From assembly GCA_964391805.1 (NCBI GenBank), contig CAYMNK010000004.1:124001-188000 (forward strand): a stretch of DNA of 64,000 nt, written 5' to 3'. Positions 44,587 to 52,438 of this stretch are shown one piece after another. Made by a program: the position numbers and the translations under genes. The notes beneath the pieces are model-generated. The model searched no databases. It was not told where the DNA came from and saw only the letters and a list, made by a program, of their open reading frames with translations. How positions within the stretch are numbered: the first letter of the stretch is position 1; each line of letters begins with the position of its first letter. The stretch comes from RUG14300 sp964391805 (GTDB lineage: Bacteria > Bacillota > Clostridia > Christensenellales > CAG-1252).

Positions 44587-45348
44587 TTGTTTTCGCGTTT
44601 TTTATCCCAAACTCCTATCATGGATCACTTTATCGGACTTGCAGAGGAAGCCTTTGTCGCACAAGGAATTAGCGGGAAAACGGTGAAACAATACAAAGAC
44701 TTGTCTATTACTTCTTATCATTTCGACAAAAAGGGCTCTAACAGATTATCCGGGAACTATTATACGCTATCTTTTAATAAAAGTCTTTTCGGTAATGAAA
44801 AACTGTTTTGCCGAATATCTTCCTCTATTTCGTCGGTGCTCGATACACTAAATTCCGATACAGACAAACCTTTGGTTGTAGGCCTCGGAAACGAATCGAT
44901 CACGGCAGACGCATTGGGTTCGCTTACCGTAAACGTTCTCGGCGAAAACAATCAATACGGAAAATTTATGCTTTTTAAACCGTCCGTTTTCGGGCTAACT
45001 CGAATAGAAAGCGCAGACGTCATTAACGGAATTGTAAATGTGGTTAAACCGTCTTCTATAATTGCAATCGACACGTTATGCTGTTTTAACGATAAAAACC
45101 TCTATTCCTCTATCCAAATATCCGATGCAGGCATCATCCCGGGTGGCGGATTAGGTAATCCAAGACCTGCAATTACTCAAAAAACATTGGGAATCCCTGT
45201 TATATCTATAGGTATTCCACTCATAAGTTATTCACAAGGTAACCTCGATCCAAATTACTGCATTACTCCTAAAGAAATCGATATTATCGTTAAATTGTGC
45301 TCAAAACTAATCGCAAAGGGTATTAACGCACATCTAATAAAGAAATAG
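44587..45348 (+). CDS. gpr: GPR-like germination protease
   Basis: Germination protease degrades small acid-soluble spore proteins. The frame opens with TTG 44587; an ATG at 44620 (codon 12) is the other candidate, and neither has a ribosome site. The 253-residue (or 242) product shows VVGLGNESITADALGSLTV near residue 97, IIAIDTLCCF near 155 and IQISDAGIIPGGGLGNPRP near 178, then KTLGIPVISIGIP, all diagnostic of GPR; both conserved Asp (DALG and AIDTL) are present. B. subtilis GPR is about 368 residues, so this form is compact with a short N-terminal part. YyaC is a distant alternative but lacks the ISD-GIxPG motif. Confidence 0.88.
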   Translation: MFSRFLSQTPIMDHFIGLAEEAFVAQGISGKTVKQYKDLSITSYHFDKKGSNRLSGNYYTLSFNKSLFGNEKLFCRISSSISSVLDTLNSDTDKPLVVGLGNESITADALGSLTVNVLGENNQYGKFMLFKPSVFGLTRIESADVINGIVNVVKPSSIIAIDTLCCFNDKNLYSSIQISDAGIIPGGGLGNPRPAITQKTLGIPVISIGIPLISYSQGNLDPNYCITPKEIDIIVKLCSKLIAKGINAHLIKK

Positions 45349-45385
45349 TTGTGACAATATCCCGAAAAAACGCATATATAACCAT

Positions 45386-46690
45386 ATGCAAAATTTGTCG
45401 GGTAAAAGGATTCATTTTATCGGAGTTAACGGCACAGGCGTTTCGGCTCTAATAAGGCTTGCGCGTGACTTAGGTGCAACTGTCAGCGGAAGCGATAATT
45501 ATAGTGGGGAATATATCGATGCACTCAAAAAAGACGGATTCGATGTCTATGTCGGGATAAAACCGTCTGTTAGCGAAGGTTGCGATTTAGTCGTATATTC
45601 AGGAGCGGTAAGAGAAAATCACCCTGAATTGAACGGAAAAGCATGTATTGAGCGTGGTGCGTTTTTAGGAGAATTGTCTAAACACTTCGACAAAGTGGTC
45701 GCTGTCTCGGGTACTCACGGTAAAACTACTATTTGTGCTATGATTGCGCACGTGCTAAAAACGGCGAATTTTCCGTTTACATATATATTTGGCGGAATCG
45801 ATGTCGAAAGCAACTCGAATTATGGTTTTTTCGGCAAAAAAATCCTTATTACCGAAGCTTGTGAGTATCGCAACAGTTTTTTGTCGATTTCGTCCGATAT
45901 TGCGATAATTAATTCTATCGAATACGATCATCCCGATTTTTTTACAAATAAGGAAGATTTGGTATCAAGTTTCGGCAAATTTTGCAACAGTACAAAGAAG
46001 TGTGCCATCTTAGGGAAAAACGTGTCGAAAACACTCGAGTGCATAGATGCACACGTGCACATACGTGCATTTAATAGCGATTTTACCATTGTTGATTCAA
46101 ACGGATATGATAAATGTACATATTTGTCGAAAAAAGAAAAAGTGAACTTATCACTAAAAACCGCGGGCGAATATAACCTGACGAATGCAATTATCGCAAC
46201 CGATGCTTTATTAGTGTTGGGCGTTAATTCGACATTAATCGAAAAGGGTTTGAGTGAGTTTAAAGGAGTTAAAAGAAGAAGGGAGTATTTAGGGGATTTG
46301 TGGGGTAAAAGATGCTACAGCGATTATGCACACCACCCTACCCAAATAAACGCATTATTGTCTTCGTTTAAAGGCGATCAAAAGGTTTGTATGGTATTTG
46401 AACCGCATACATATTCGAGAACAAAACAATTGATTAACGAGTTCAAACAAGCATTTGCCGATGCGGATAGCGTGATTATATTGCCGGTTTACCCTGCAAG
46501 AGAAAAATATGATGAAGGTGGAGATAGCAATACACTTTTTAGCGTTATCGAACACGATAACAAGCATTTGGCAAACGGATATAACGATGCCGGAAATTTG
46601 TTAAAGAATATCGATGCCGATATAATAATATTGGCGGGTGCGGGAACGATCGACGAATGGGGAAGAAGATTTATAAATCGAGAGTACTAA
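45386..46690 (+). CDS. murC: UDP-N-acetylmuramate--L-alanine ligase
   Basis: Adds the first amino acid of the peptidoglycan stem. The 434-residue product has the N-terminal Rossmann part with HFIGVNGTGVSALIRLA, the P-loop VSGTHGKTT near residue 110, the EACEYRNSFL motif near 156, the HPDFF region near 190, and the C-terminal SDYAHHPTQINALL segment with FEPHTYSRT. Slightly shorter than the usual 450-460. It follows gpr by 37 bp in the same direction. With the MurF-like gene and ddl, three cytoplasmic wall-synthesis genes are in this window but not in one cluster. Confidence 0.95.
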   Translation: MQNLSGKRIHFIGVNGTGVSALIRLARDLGATVSGSDNYSGEYIDALKKDGFDVYVGIKPSVSEGCDLVVYSGAVRENHPELNGKACIERGAFLGELSKHFDKVVAVSGTHGKTTICAMIAHVLKTANFPFTYIFGGIDVESNSNYGFFGKKILITEACEYRNSFLSISSDIAIINSIEYDHPDFFTNKEDLVSSFGKFCNSTKKCAILGKNVSKTLECIDAHVHIRAFNSDFTIVDSNGYDKCTYLSKKEKVNLSLKTAGEYNLTNAIIATDALLVLGVNSTLIEKGLSEFKGVKRRREYLGDLWGKRCYSDYAHHPTQINALLSSFKGDQKVCMVFEPHTYSRTKQLINEFKQAFADADSVIILPVYPAREKYDEGGDSNTLFSVIEHDNKHLANGYNDAGNLLKNIDADIIILAGAGTIDEWGRRFINREY

Positions 46691-46911
46691 AGTGCAGTGA
46701 GGTTTTTGCGTTGCAACGTTGTGGATTGTTTAATCGTCCGCAAGATACCAAATTGCTTTGTGGTACCGTCCAAGATACTGCTCGGTTGCACCTCGCACTG
46801 CTTCGCAGTTCGACTGCAGGGCGTTGCCCTTTCGCTCAGTATGACATAATTAGACGCTATCGCTTAACTTGATAGTGATAATTGATTGATGCTGTCAATA
46901 AAAATAAGTGC

Positions 46912-46943
46912 AAAATAAAAAGCAAGTGCGATGACTTGCTTTT
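46912..46943 (-). terminator. Repeat-borne terminator, copy 1
   Basis: Perfect ten-base stem AAAAGCAAGT/ACTTGCTTTT with a six-base loop, minus strand followed by TTATTTTGC. Backup terminator for the leftward cyclophilin gene or the convergent murC. Confidence 0.55.
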
Positions 46944-47177
46944 GGCGGGCGTTTACTAAACGCCCCTACGCATCTGTCATATATTATTTTCTTTTTTTTT
47001 TAAAAATCATTTTCACTTTTCATCCACTTCTATTAAATGGATTAAGATTCCGACGCAATGCGTCGCCCTATCGGGTTCGACTGCGGTCTGTCACCCTTCG
47101 CTCAGAATGACATAATTAGACGCTATCGCTTAACTTGATAGTGATAATTGATTGATGCTGTCAATAAAAATAAGTGC

Positions 47178-47209
47178 AAAATAAAAAGCAAGTGCGATGA
47201 CTTGCTTTT
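47178..47209 (-). terminator. Repeat-borne terminator, copy 2, 3' of the cyclophilin gene
   Basis: Same perfect ten-base stem and loop as the copy 266 bp to the left, about 105 bp beyond the cyclophilin stop. No other terminator is nearer. Confidence 0.6.
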
Positions 47210-47314
47210 GGCGGGCGTTTACTAAACGCCCCTACTTTTGCAGTATATTATTGTCGTTTTTGTAAGTTTTATGTGTTTTCTATATTTTTATATGGATAAT
47301 ATGTCTAAAATTTA

Positions 47315-47980
47315 TTATTCGTAGACGGTTATAGAGGTGATGTCAACAGTGTCAACGGGAACATCATTCAGAGTATAGGCTTGTTCATCTCGTAGAACAT
47401 ATCCCATAGAAGTCGAAACCTTACCGATTTTTTCAACAGCTCTCATACTTTCCTCGTCAATTACCCTACCAAAGGCACTATAATAACCGTCCAAGTGCGG
47501 ATATTCGTCCAAACATATAAAGAACTGCGATGATGCGGAGTTGTAATCGTCGCTTCTTGCCATTGAAATTACGCCCTTGACGTGATTCACGTTATTATTC
47601 CAACCGTTCGAAGAAAACTCACCCACTATCGTATCGACTTCATCGCTTTCGACTAAATAGCCTTGTTCATTACGAACATATCCGCCACCTTGAATCATAA
47701 AAGTGTCAATAATGCGGTGCATTGTCAACCCGTTATAATACCCTGCCTTTGCAAGTGTAATAAAATTCTCGACAGTTATAGGTGCAACACTCGGATAAAG
47801 TTCTAATCTAACTTTATCACCGGTACTAAACTTTATTTCCACAAGCGGATTGTCGGCATTCTTGACACCGAATTCGCCTGCTGTATATTTAAGAAGATCG
47901 CTTTTGGTAGATGTTGAACAAGAACAACATACGACCATTAGCATTACTAAAACAATTGTGATAATCGATATTTTCTTCAT
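47315..47980 (-). CDS. Cyclophilin-type peptidyl-prolyl isomerase lipoprotein
   Basis: Secreted foldase anchored by lipid. The 221-residue product has a signal peptide with a cysteine-rich lipobox (VCCSCSTS, Cys near 20-22) and a cyclophilin domain from about residue 45: RLELYPSVAPITVENF, MHRIIDTFMIQGG near 90, GVISMARSDDYNSASSQFF near 140 and FGRVIDEES. The catalytic Arg, Phe and Gln of the family are in these motifs. Likely helps fold exported proteins. It lies 99 bp after the large lipoprotein gene; a GCCG/CGGC hairpin (about 47993-48029) is in that gap. Confidence 0.92.
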   Translation of the reverse strand: MKKISIITIVLVMLMVVCCSCSTSTKSDLLKYTAGEFGVKNADNPLVEIKFSTGDKVRLELYPSVAPITVENFITLAKAGYYNGLTMHRIIDTFMIQGGGYVRNEQGYLVESDEVDTIVGEFSSNGWNNNVNHVKGVISMARSDDYNSASSQFFICLDEYPHLDGYYSAFGRVIDEESMRAVEKIGKVSTSMGYVLRDEQAYTLNDVPVDTVDITSITVYE

Positions 47981-48079
47981 ATAAACCTATTTAATGCCGT
48001 TTGGATTAAGCACTTTTGCTTTCGGCATTTCATTGACTGCAATAGAAAAAATCTTTTGCTTTCCTCTATTTTCATTTAA

Positions 48080-51000
48080 TTATTCAACAATATTTCCACT
48101 AAGCGTTACATCGTGACAGCCTTCGAACAAGTCGTTGTCACTACCGATATACCCGATGCGTAAATCCGACTTAGCGATATCGGTGGCGTTAACGGTAACC
48201 ACTCCCGATATATCTCCTTCGACATTCCCCGAAGAATAACCTATCATACCGCCTATATATCCTTTAAGAGCAGTAACAGTTAGGTTGAGTTCGATTGGAG
48301 ATATAGTAAAACTACAGTCATCACCGTGCGAATAACCCGCAAATGCGCCTACGTAGATGATAGATGCATTGACCTCAAGTACACTAACAACGGTTGCTTC
48401 CACAGTTGCATTACCGAGATATCCCGCAAATCCGCCTACATATGCAGTTTTATCACTATTCACGGTCAATTCAACATTTGTCGTACCGCTAAACGAGCCG
48501 TTAAACGAGCCAAATGTGCCAATATTGCCTGCCGAGGCAAACACCTTTCCGCTTGATACAATATTTGTCAATTCACTGCTCGAAATACCCGAGATTAAAC
48601 CTATATTACCACTACCGACATCAACTGTTACCGATTCAATAGTTAGTCCGTTTATATCGGCTTTATTTTCGCCCGAAAATGCGCCTATCGTGCAATTGGT
48701 GGTACTTTTAACAGTTATTTTACCGCTTATTTTTATGTTATCGATATTCCCGCTCGCTATTCCGCTAAAACCGCCAATCGTTGCTCCATCCACGCTCGAG
48801 CCGTCTTGTTCGGCAATCTGTATGTTTATGGTAACGTTCTTAGCAGAACCGCCAAAAGTGGAGAACGCACCGCCCGAAACGGTGACATTCGAATTCAATA
48901 ATACAACGCCTTGTATGTTTATTCCGTCGATAACGGTTTCGGTGGCGTAACTCGAAATAATGGGTGAATTATCGATTGCGACAACATTAGTAAAAGTCAA
49001 ATCTGTTATCTCACATTCCGCCAATAATCCGAAGAAACCGCCTACTCCGTTTTTGGTGGATATTTTGAAATTTTTGATAACACAACCGTTTCCATCTAAG
49101 TGTCCCATAAAGGACGAATCGATAAAAATCGGTTCGAGAAGGGCGTTATCGAGATCTATACTATCGACAATTACCTTATAGTAGGCATTCGGATGCTCTT
49201 TCATTATCAAAAAGTCGTCATAACTCGATATGGTATATGGCTTAAATTCGGTGCCATATTCGCCATAATCGACGGTGAAAAACAGTTCCTTGCTCAATAA
49301 AGAATTGGCATAACCTGAATTTTCGGGAGCAACCGCTTGAACGGATAGCGTATATACGCCGTCTATGGTTATTATCGATTTCAAATCGATTACTGTGGAT
49401 GAAATCGATAATGGGGTACCGTTTATATACAATAGGTATTCGCTCGCACCTTCTATCGAATTCCAACGAAGGGTGTTTTTTTCAAGCTCGGGTATAGGAC
49501 TTCCCAAGCCGACAGGATATTCAATAACAGTTTCGGCGGATTTCGGTGAATTGTAATAGAATTCTTTATCTGTTAAAGCCGATACTGTAACTGTTACTTT
49601 ATCAACGATATTGTATTCGATTTTGTTATCGGTGACTACATATTCGGTTCCGTCAACAACTACTGAATAACCATAAGCGTCTTGAACTTTGTTCCATATA
49701 ATTTTTTCACCATCATAGGCAATATTTGTCGGATATTCTAAAAAGTAGCATTGATCGCCTTCCTCGGTGACTATAAAACCTTTATCGTCTACATAAGTTT
49801 TTGTGGCTGACGGGACATAACCGACTCCGTATGATAACGGTGACGGAAGATAGCCGTTTGCGTTCGCTTTGACATAAAAAATCATAACGGTTTCATCGAA
49901 AACTTCTTCCATTTCAAGAGAGAGTTTGTCTGTGGTAAACGATAGCGTATCAATTGTGTCGTCATAAGGAGTTTCGACGCTTATTGTATAGTTTTCGGCA
50001 TTTTCGACGGCGTTCCAATATAAAACACCACTAATATATACTACGTAATCGGTCGCATCCAATGTAGGTAATGTAATTGCGCCGTCACGGACGCTTACAG
50101 ATATTTGAGCGGAATAGGCGGTGGTAGAATACATTAGTCCGTCGCCCAATGCGGAAACGCGAATTGTATACTCGTCGTCGGGATAGCCGTTTAGTTTGAG
50201 AGTATTACTCAATACGGTTTCGGTTTTGTTGCCTATTTCGACTTTGTAACCGACCGAATAATCCACATTATCCCAATAAATAACCGCCTCACCCTCAATA
50301 ACCTTTACCGTGAGCCCTGTGGGCGGTTCGGCAGGCTCCAAAGGAAAAGTGATAGCATTACTCTTAGCCGATGTTCCGTAGATAGATTCTTCGCCTAATG
50401 CCTTGACCGTATATATGTTTTCGGTCAATTTTGGATCAATCTTATATGAAAATACTTCGTTACCGTCGATTCGCTCGACAACATTATCGTTAAGATAAAC
50501 AAGATAACCGATTGCATAACGAATCTTAGTCCAGCAAATACTTTTAGTCGATGCGTCATATGTAATCACAGGTGCCGACAAAAGCGGAAGTGCAGGCGTT
50601 CCGTCGGGATCAATAACGTATTTATACGAATTAGATCTCGCACTGTCCGAATATGTCACATTGTCGCCTATTGCTTGGATTTGAATGCTATATGTACCCG
50701 GCTCCAAAATATCGAGAACAAATGAAGTTGTGTTTTGCCCCGCCACGGTATGTATTAACGAGTTGTTGCTGAATATTCGATAGCCTAATGAATTGCCTAC
50801 CATTGACCAGGTAATTTGTCCGCGTCCGTCAATGCCGAGTATGGAAGGCGTAGATAGTCTATCAACGTTTTTATCGGCAGTAGCGGTATAGAAAATCGAT
50901 TCGCTATATTCGGAATCACTGTATTTACCGCTCGATATGGCTTTGACTTTAATTTCATACTCGCCGTCGGATAAGGAAAGCTCTAAAAAATTGGTTTGAG

Positions 51001-51175
51001 AGGTGTATTCCTCTCCATTAACCCATACAACATAGCCGTCCGCATCCTCTACCCTATTCCACGAAAGAATATTATAATCGAGAGTTAGTCCATCGGGCGT
51101 AGCAAGAGTACGCGCCGAACATGCGCAAAACATAAGCAAAAGTATCGATAATAATAAAGCAATAGCTTTTTTCAT
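48080..51175 (-). CDS. Large surface lipoprotein with Fn3-like and GLUG-like repeats
   Basis: A 1031-residue lipoprotein (lipobox LMFCAC, Cys near 17-19). Residues 25-640 hold seven or eight Fn3-like beta domains, each marked by a 'xxWxxVxxAxGYxVxVNG' pattern (LSWNRVEDADGYVVWVNG, ICWTKIRYAIGYLVYLND, VIYWDNVDYSVGYKVEIGN, IIWNKVQDAYGYSVVVDG, LRWNSIEGASEYLLYING). After a linker (TEFKPYTISSYDDF) residues 690-1030 form a beta-helix-like tail of short GLUG-type repeats (DGNGCVIKNFKIST, GGFFGLLAEC, IGGFSGIASGNI, VGGFAGYLGNA). No enzymatic motif. Probably an adhesin or glycan-binding surface protein. A TATAAT box with a TG extension lies 40 bp upstream. Confidence 0.82.
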   Translation of the reverse strand: MKKAIALLLSILLLMFCACSARTLATPDGLTLDYNILSWNRVEDADGYVVWVNGEEYTSQTNFLELSLSDGEYEIKVKAISSGKYSDSEYSESIFYTATADKNVDRLSTPSILGIDGRGQITWSMVGNSLGYRIFSNNSLIHTVAGQNTTSFVLDILEPGTYSIQIQAIGDNVTYSDSARSNSYKYVIDPDGTPALPLLSAPVITYDASTKSICWTKIRYAIGYLVYLNDNVVERIDGNEVFSYKIDPKLTENIYTVKALGEESIYGTSAKSNAITFPLEPAEPPTGLTVKVIEGEAVIYWDNVDYSVGYKVEIGNKTETVLSNTLKLNGYPDDEYTIRVSALGDGLMYSTTAYSAQISVSVRDGAITLPTLDATDYVVYISGVLYWNAVENAENYTISVETPYDDTIDTLSFTTDKLSLEMEEVFDETVMIFYVKANANGYLPSPLSYGVGYVPSATKTYVDDKGFIVTEEGDQCYFLEYPTNIAYDGEKIIWNKVQDAYGYSVVVDGTEYVVTDNKIEYNIVDKVTVTVSALTDKEFYYNSPKSAETVIEYPVGLGSPIPELEKNTLRWNSIEGASEYLLYINGTPLSISSTVIDLKSIITIDGVYTLSVQAVAPENSGYANSLLSKELFFTVDYGEYGTEFKPYTISSYDDFLIMKEHPNAYYKVIVDSIDLDNALLEPIFIDSSFMGHLDGNGCVIKNFKISTKNGVGGFFGLLAECEITDLTFTNVVAIDNSPIISSYATETVIDGINIQGVVLLNSNVTVSGGAFSTFGGSAKNVTINIQIAEQDGSSVDGATIGGFSGIASGNIDNIKISGKITVKSTTNCTIGAFSGENKADINGLTIESVTVDVGSGNIGLISGISSSELTNIVSSGKVFASAGNIGTFGSFNGSFSGTTNVELTVNSDKTAYVGGFAGYLGNATVEATVVSVLEVNASIIYVGAFAGYSHGDDCSFTISPIELNLTVTALKGYIGGMIGYSSGNVEGDISGVVTVNATDIAKSDLRIGYIGSDNDLFEGCHDVTLSGNIVE

Positions 51176-51213
51176 CTGGCCGATTTATATCCTCTCGATA
51201 GTGATCTGCATCC

Positions 51214-51222
51214 ATTATACCA
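51214..51222 (-). promoter_or_regulatory. Extended -10 promoter of the large lipoprotein gene
   Basis: Minus strand TGGTATAAT, an extended -10 element with a perfect TATAAT (51214-51219), 38 bp before the ATG. No good -35 box is present, as is common with TGn promoters. Confidence 0.5.
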
Positions 51223-51379
51223 TATATTCGGTGTATAAATATAATTTTTTGAATAAAAATTTAATAAAACAAGTGTTTTTTCGAAAATTCGGTATTGACA
51301 AGTGCAAATATATGTTGTAAAATATTATTGTAAAATTCAAGATAAATACATCCTTTGTGTTTTTATCACTCCTTGTTGT

Positions 51380-51415
51380 AAAAATTCCTTTTGCGAAAGC
51401 AAGGGGAATTTTTTT
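51380..51415. terminator. Intrinsic terminator of the AraC-family gene
   Basis: AAAATTCC...GGAATTTT stem with an inner TTGC/GCAA part and GAAA loop, flanked by A and T runs so that it can work both ways. It overlaps the stop codon region of the regulator. Confidence 0.85.
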
Positions 51416-52283
51416 ATTTAAATCGTTTTTTGTATTCGGTAGGAGTAATTCCCATAATCTTACGGAATAAGTATATCAATGAACGATAATCGCTCAATCC
51501 TACTGCGGTCGCGATCTCACTGAAATACATATTTGTGGTAAGTATCAATTCTTGCGATTTTTTTAATCTCAAATAGGATATATATTCCTGTATAGTCATG
51601 TGCATATGCTTCTTAAATAACCGTTCAAGGTGATTTTTAGAATATGTGCTATGCTCCATAATATCAAGCATCGTTATTGGCGTATTGTAGTTGTTTTTAA
51701 TGTAATGAATTACATTTACCAAACCGCTGTCTACCCCCCCCCTCTCTGACACATTTTGATTCACAAATCCACATACATCCATTAGATAAGAATATATCTC
51801 ACTCGATATAGCAAACTCGTTAAGATACATATCGTCCTGCATAAGTTTGATAATTTTGTTAATGTGCGATAAAGGCATTTCCTCATCGACACCGTGTATA
51901 ACATAATTTGAAAGATTGAATAGATGCTTAAATATTTCAGTAACCAATTCATTGGCAAAAATATGAACAAAAGCAATCTTCCAGTTCTTGCCCTCTATCG
52001 GCTTAAAAATATGGTGCTGATAATTACTCAAAACGACTAAATCACCTTTATTTAATATATATTCTTCTCCGTTAATCGTCATAGATCCGCTACCCTCGAT
52101 TGTATATTGAAGTTGGTATTCTTTAGCCAATCCTAACTCGTTATAGTAGTTTTTTCCTATATTTTGGATACCTGCTATTTGGCAGTAAAATAAATAATTA
52201 CAATTACTCTGTGGAAAGTAATTGTACACGGTAACGGAATCGTCAAGAAAATCATCTGTAAATTTCGATATTATAGATTGCAT
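51414..52283 (-). CDS. AraC-family transcriptional regulator with a G9 tract
   Basis: Sugar-operon regulator divergent from the GH2 operon. I take ATG 52283 with an AGGAGG site, giving 289 residues; a longer frame has no site. Residues 60-140 form a cupin-like sensing domain (YTIEGSGSMTINGEEYILNKGDLVVL, split: YTIEGSGSMTING and KGDLVVLSNY). Residues 190-289 are the double HTH with YSKNHLERLFKKHMHMTIQEYI and the end VGLSDYRSLIYLFRKIMGITPTEYKKRF (key residues GITPTEYKKRF). Nine G in a row encode part of the linker (ERGGV, near residue 180, 51734-51742): slippage there would remove the DNA-binding half. Confidence 0.92.
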   Translation of the reverse strand: MQSIISKFTDDFLDDSVTVYNYFPQSNCNYLFYCQIAGIQNIGKNYYNELGLAKEYQLQYTIEGSGSMTINGEEYILNKGDLVVLSNYQHHIFKPIEGKNWKIAFVHIFANELVTEIFKHLFNLSNYVIHGVDEEMPLSHINKIIKLMQDDMYLNEFAISSEIYSYLMDVCGFVNQNVSERGGVDSGLVNVIHYIKNNYNTPITMLDIMEHSTYSKNHLERLFKKHMHMTIQEYISYLRLKKSQELILTTNMYFSEIATAVGLSDYRSLIYLFRKIMGITPTEYKKRFK

Positions 52284-52348
52284 ATCAATCCTCCTATGTT
52301 GACTATAAAACATGTTGCATTTTTGCACATATTTTTATTTATCTTGTA

Positions 52349-52377
52349 TTGAAATGACTTTATATTTACTGTATAAT
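52349..52377 (+). promoter_or_regulatory. Sigma-A-like promoter of the GH2 operon
   Basis: TTGAAA (52349-52354), a 17-bp spacer and TATAAT (52372-52377). The spacer contains the first of three T(G/C)ACTTTAT boxes. An AGGAGG ribosome site precedes the GH2 start at 52439. Confidence 0.6.
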
Positions 52378-52423
52378 TATATAATAAAATCACTTTATAA
52401 TCAAGAGTATTTCTTGACTTTAT
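52355..52423. promoter_or_regulatory. Three direct repeats, candidate AraC-type operator
   Basis: TGACTTTAT at 52355-52363 and 52415-52423 and TCACTTTAT at 52390-52398, all in the same direction in the 155-bp divergent gap. Direct repeats of about this size are typical for AraC-family regulators. Spacings are 35 and 25 bp. Confidence 0.45.
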
Positions 52424-52438
52424 GAATAGGAGGATCAT

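Larger units (their letters stand above)
46720..47290 (+). repeat. Two tandem modular repeat units with a 138-bp exact-length duplication
   Basis: First unit: short words (GTACCGTCCAAGATACTG), block A with CTGCTTCGCAG to 46850, then D, B and C. Second unit: block A with CGACGCAATGCGTCG (47050-47064) then D, B, C. The A-end-D-B part is repeated at 46832-46969 and 47098-47235 with a single T/A difference, an offset of 266 bp, which defines the unit length. It lies between convergent murC and the cyclophilin gene; no gene is seen in the 624-bp gap. Confidence 0.9.

Noticed and set aside
47993..48029. GCCG/CGGC hairpin between the two lipoprotein genes
   Set aside because: No T run follows on either strand, so I did not call it a terminator; a regulatory role is possible but unsupported.
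48357..48950. Open frame of 197 codons on the plus strand inside the large lipoprotein gene
   Set aside because: It is the mirror of repeated Ser/Thr/Gly-rich codons on the other strand, has no ribosome site and shows low-complexity Pro/Thr/Val-rich sequence.
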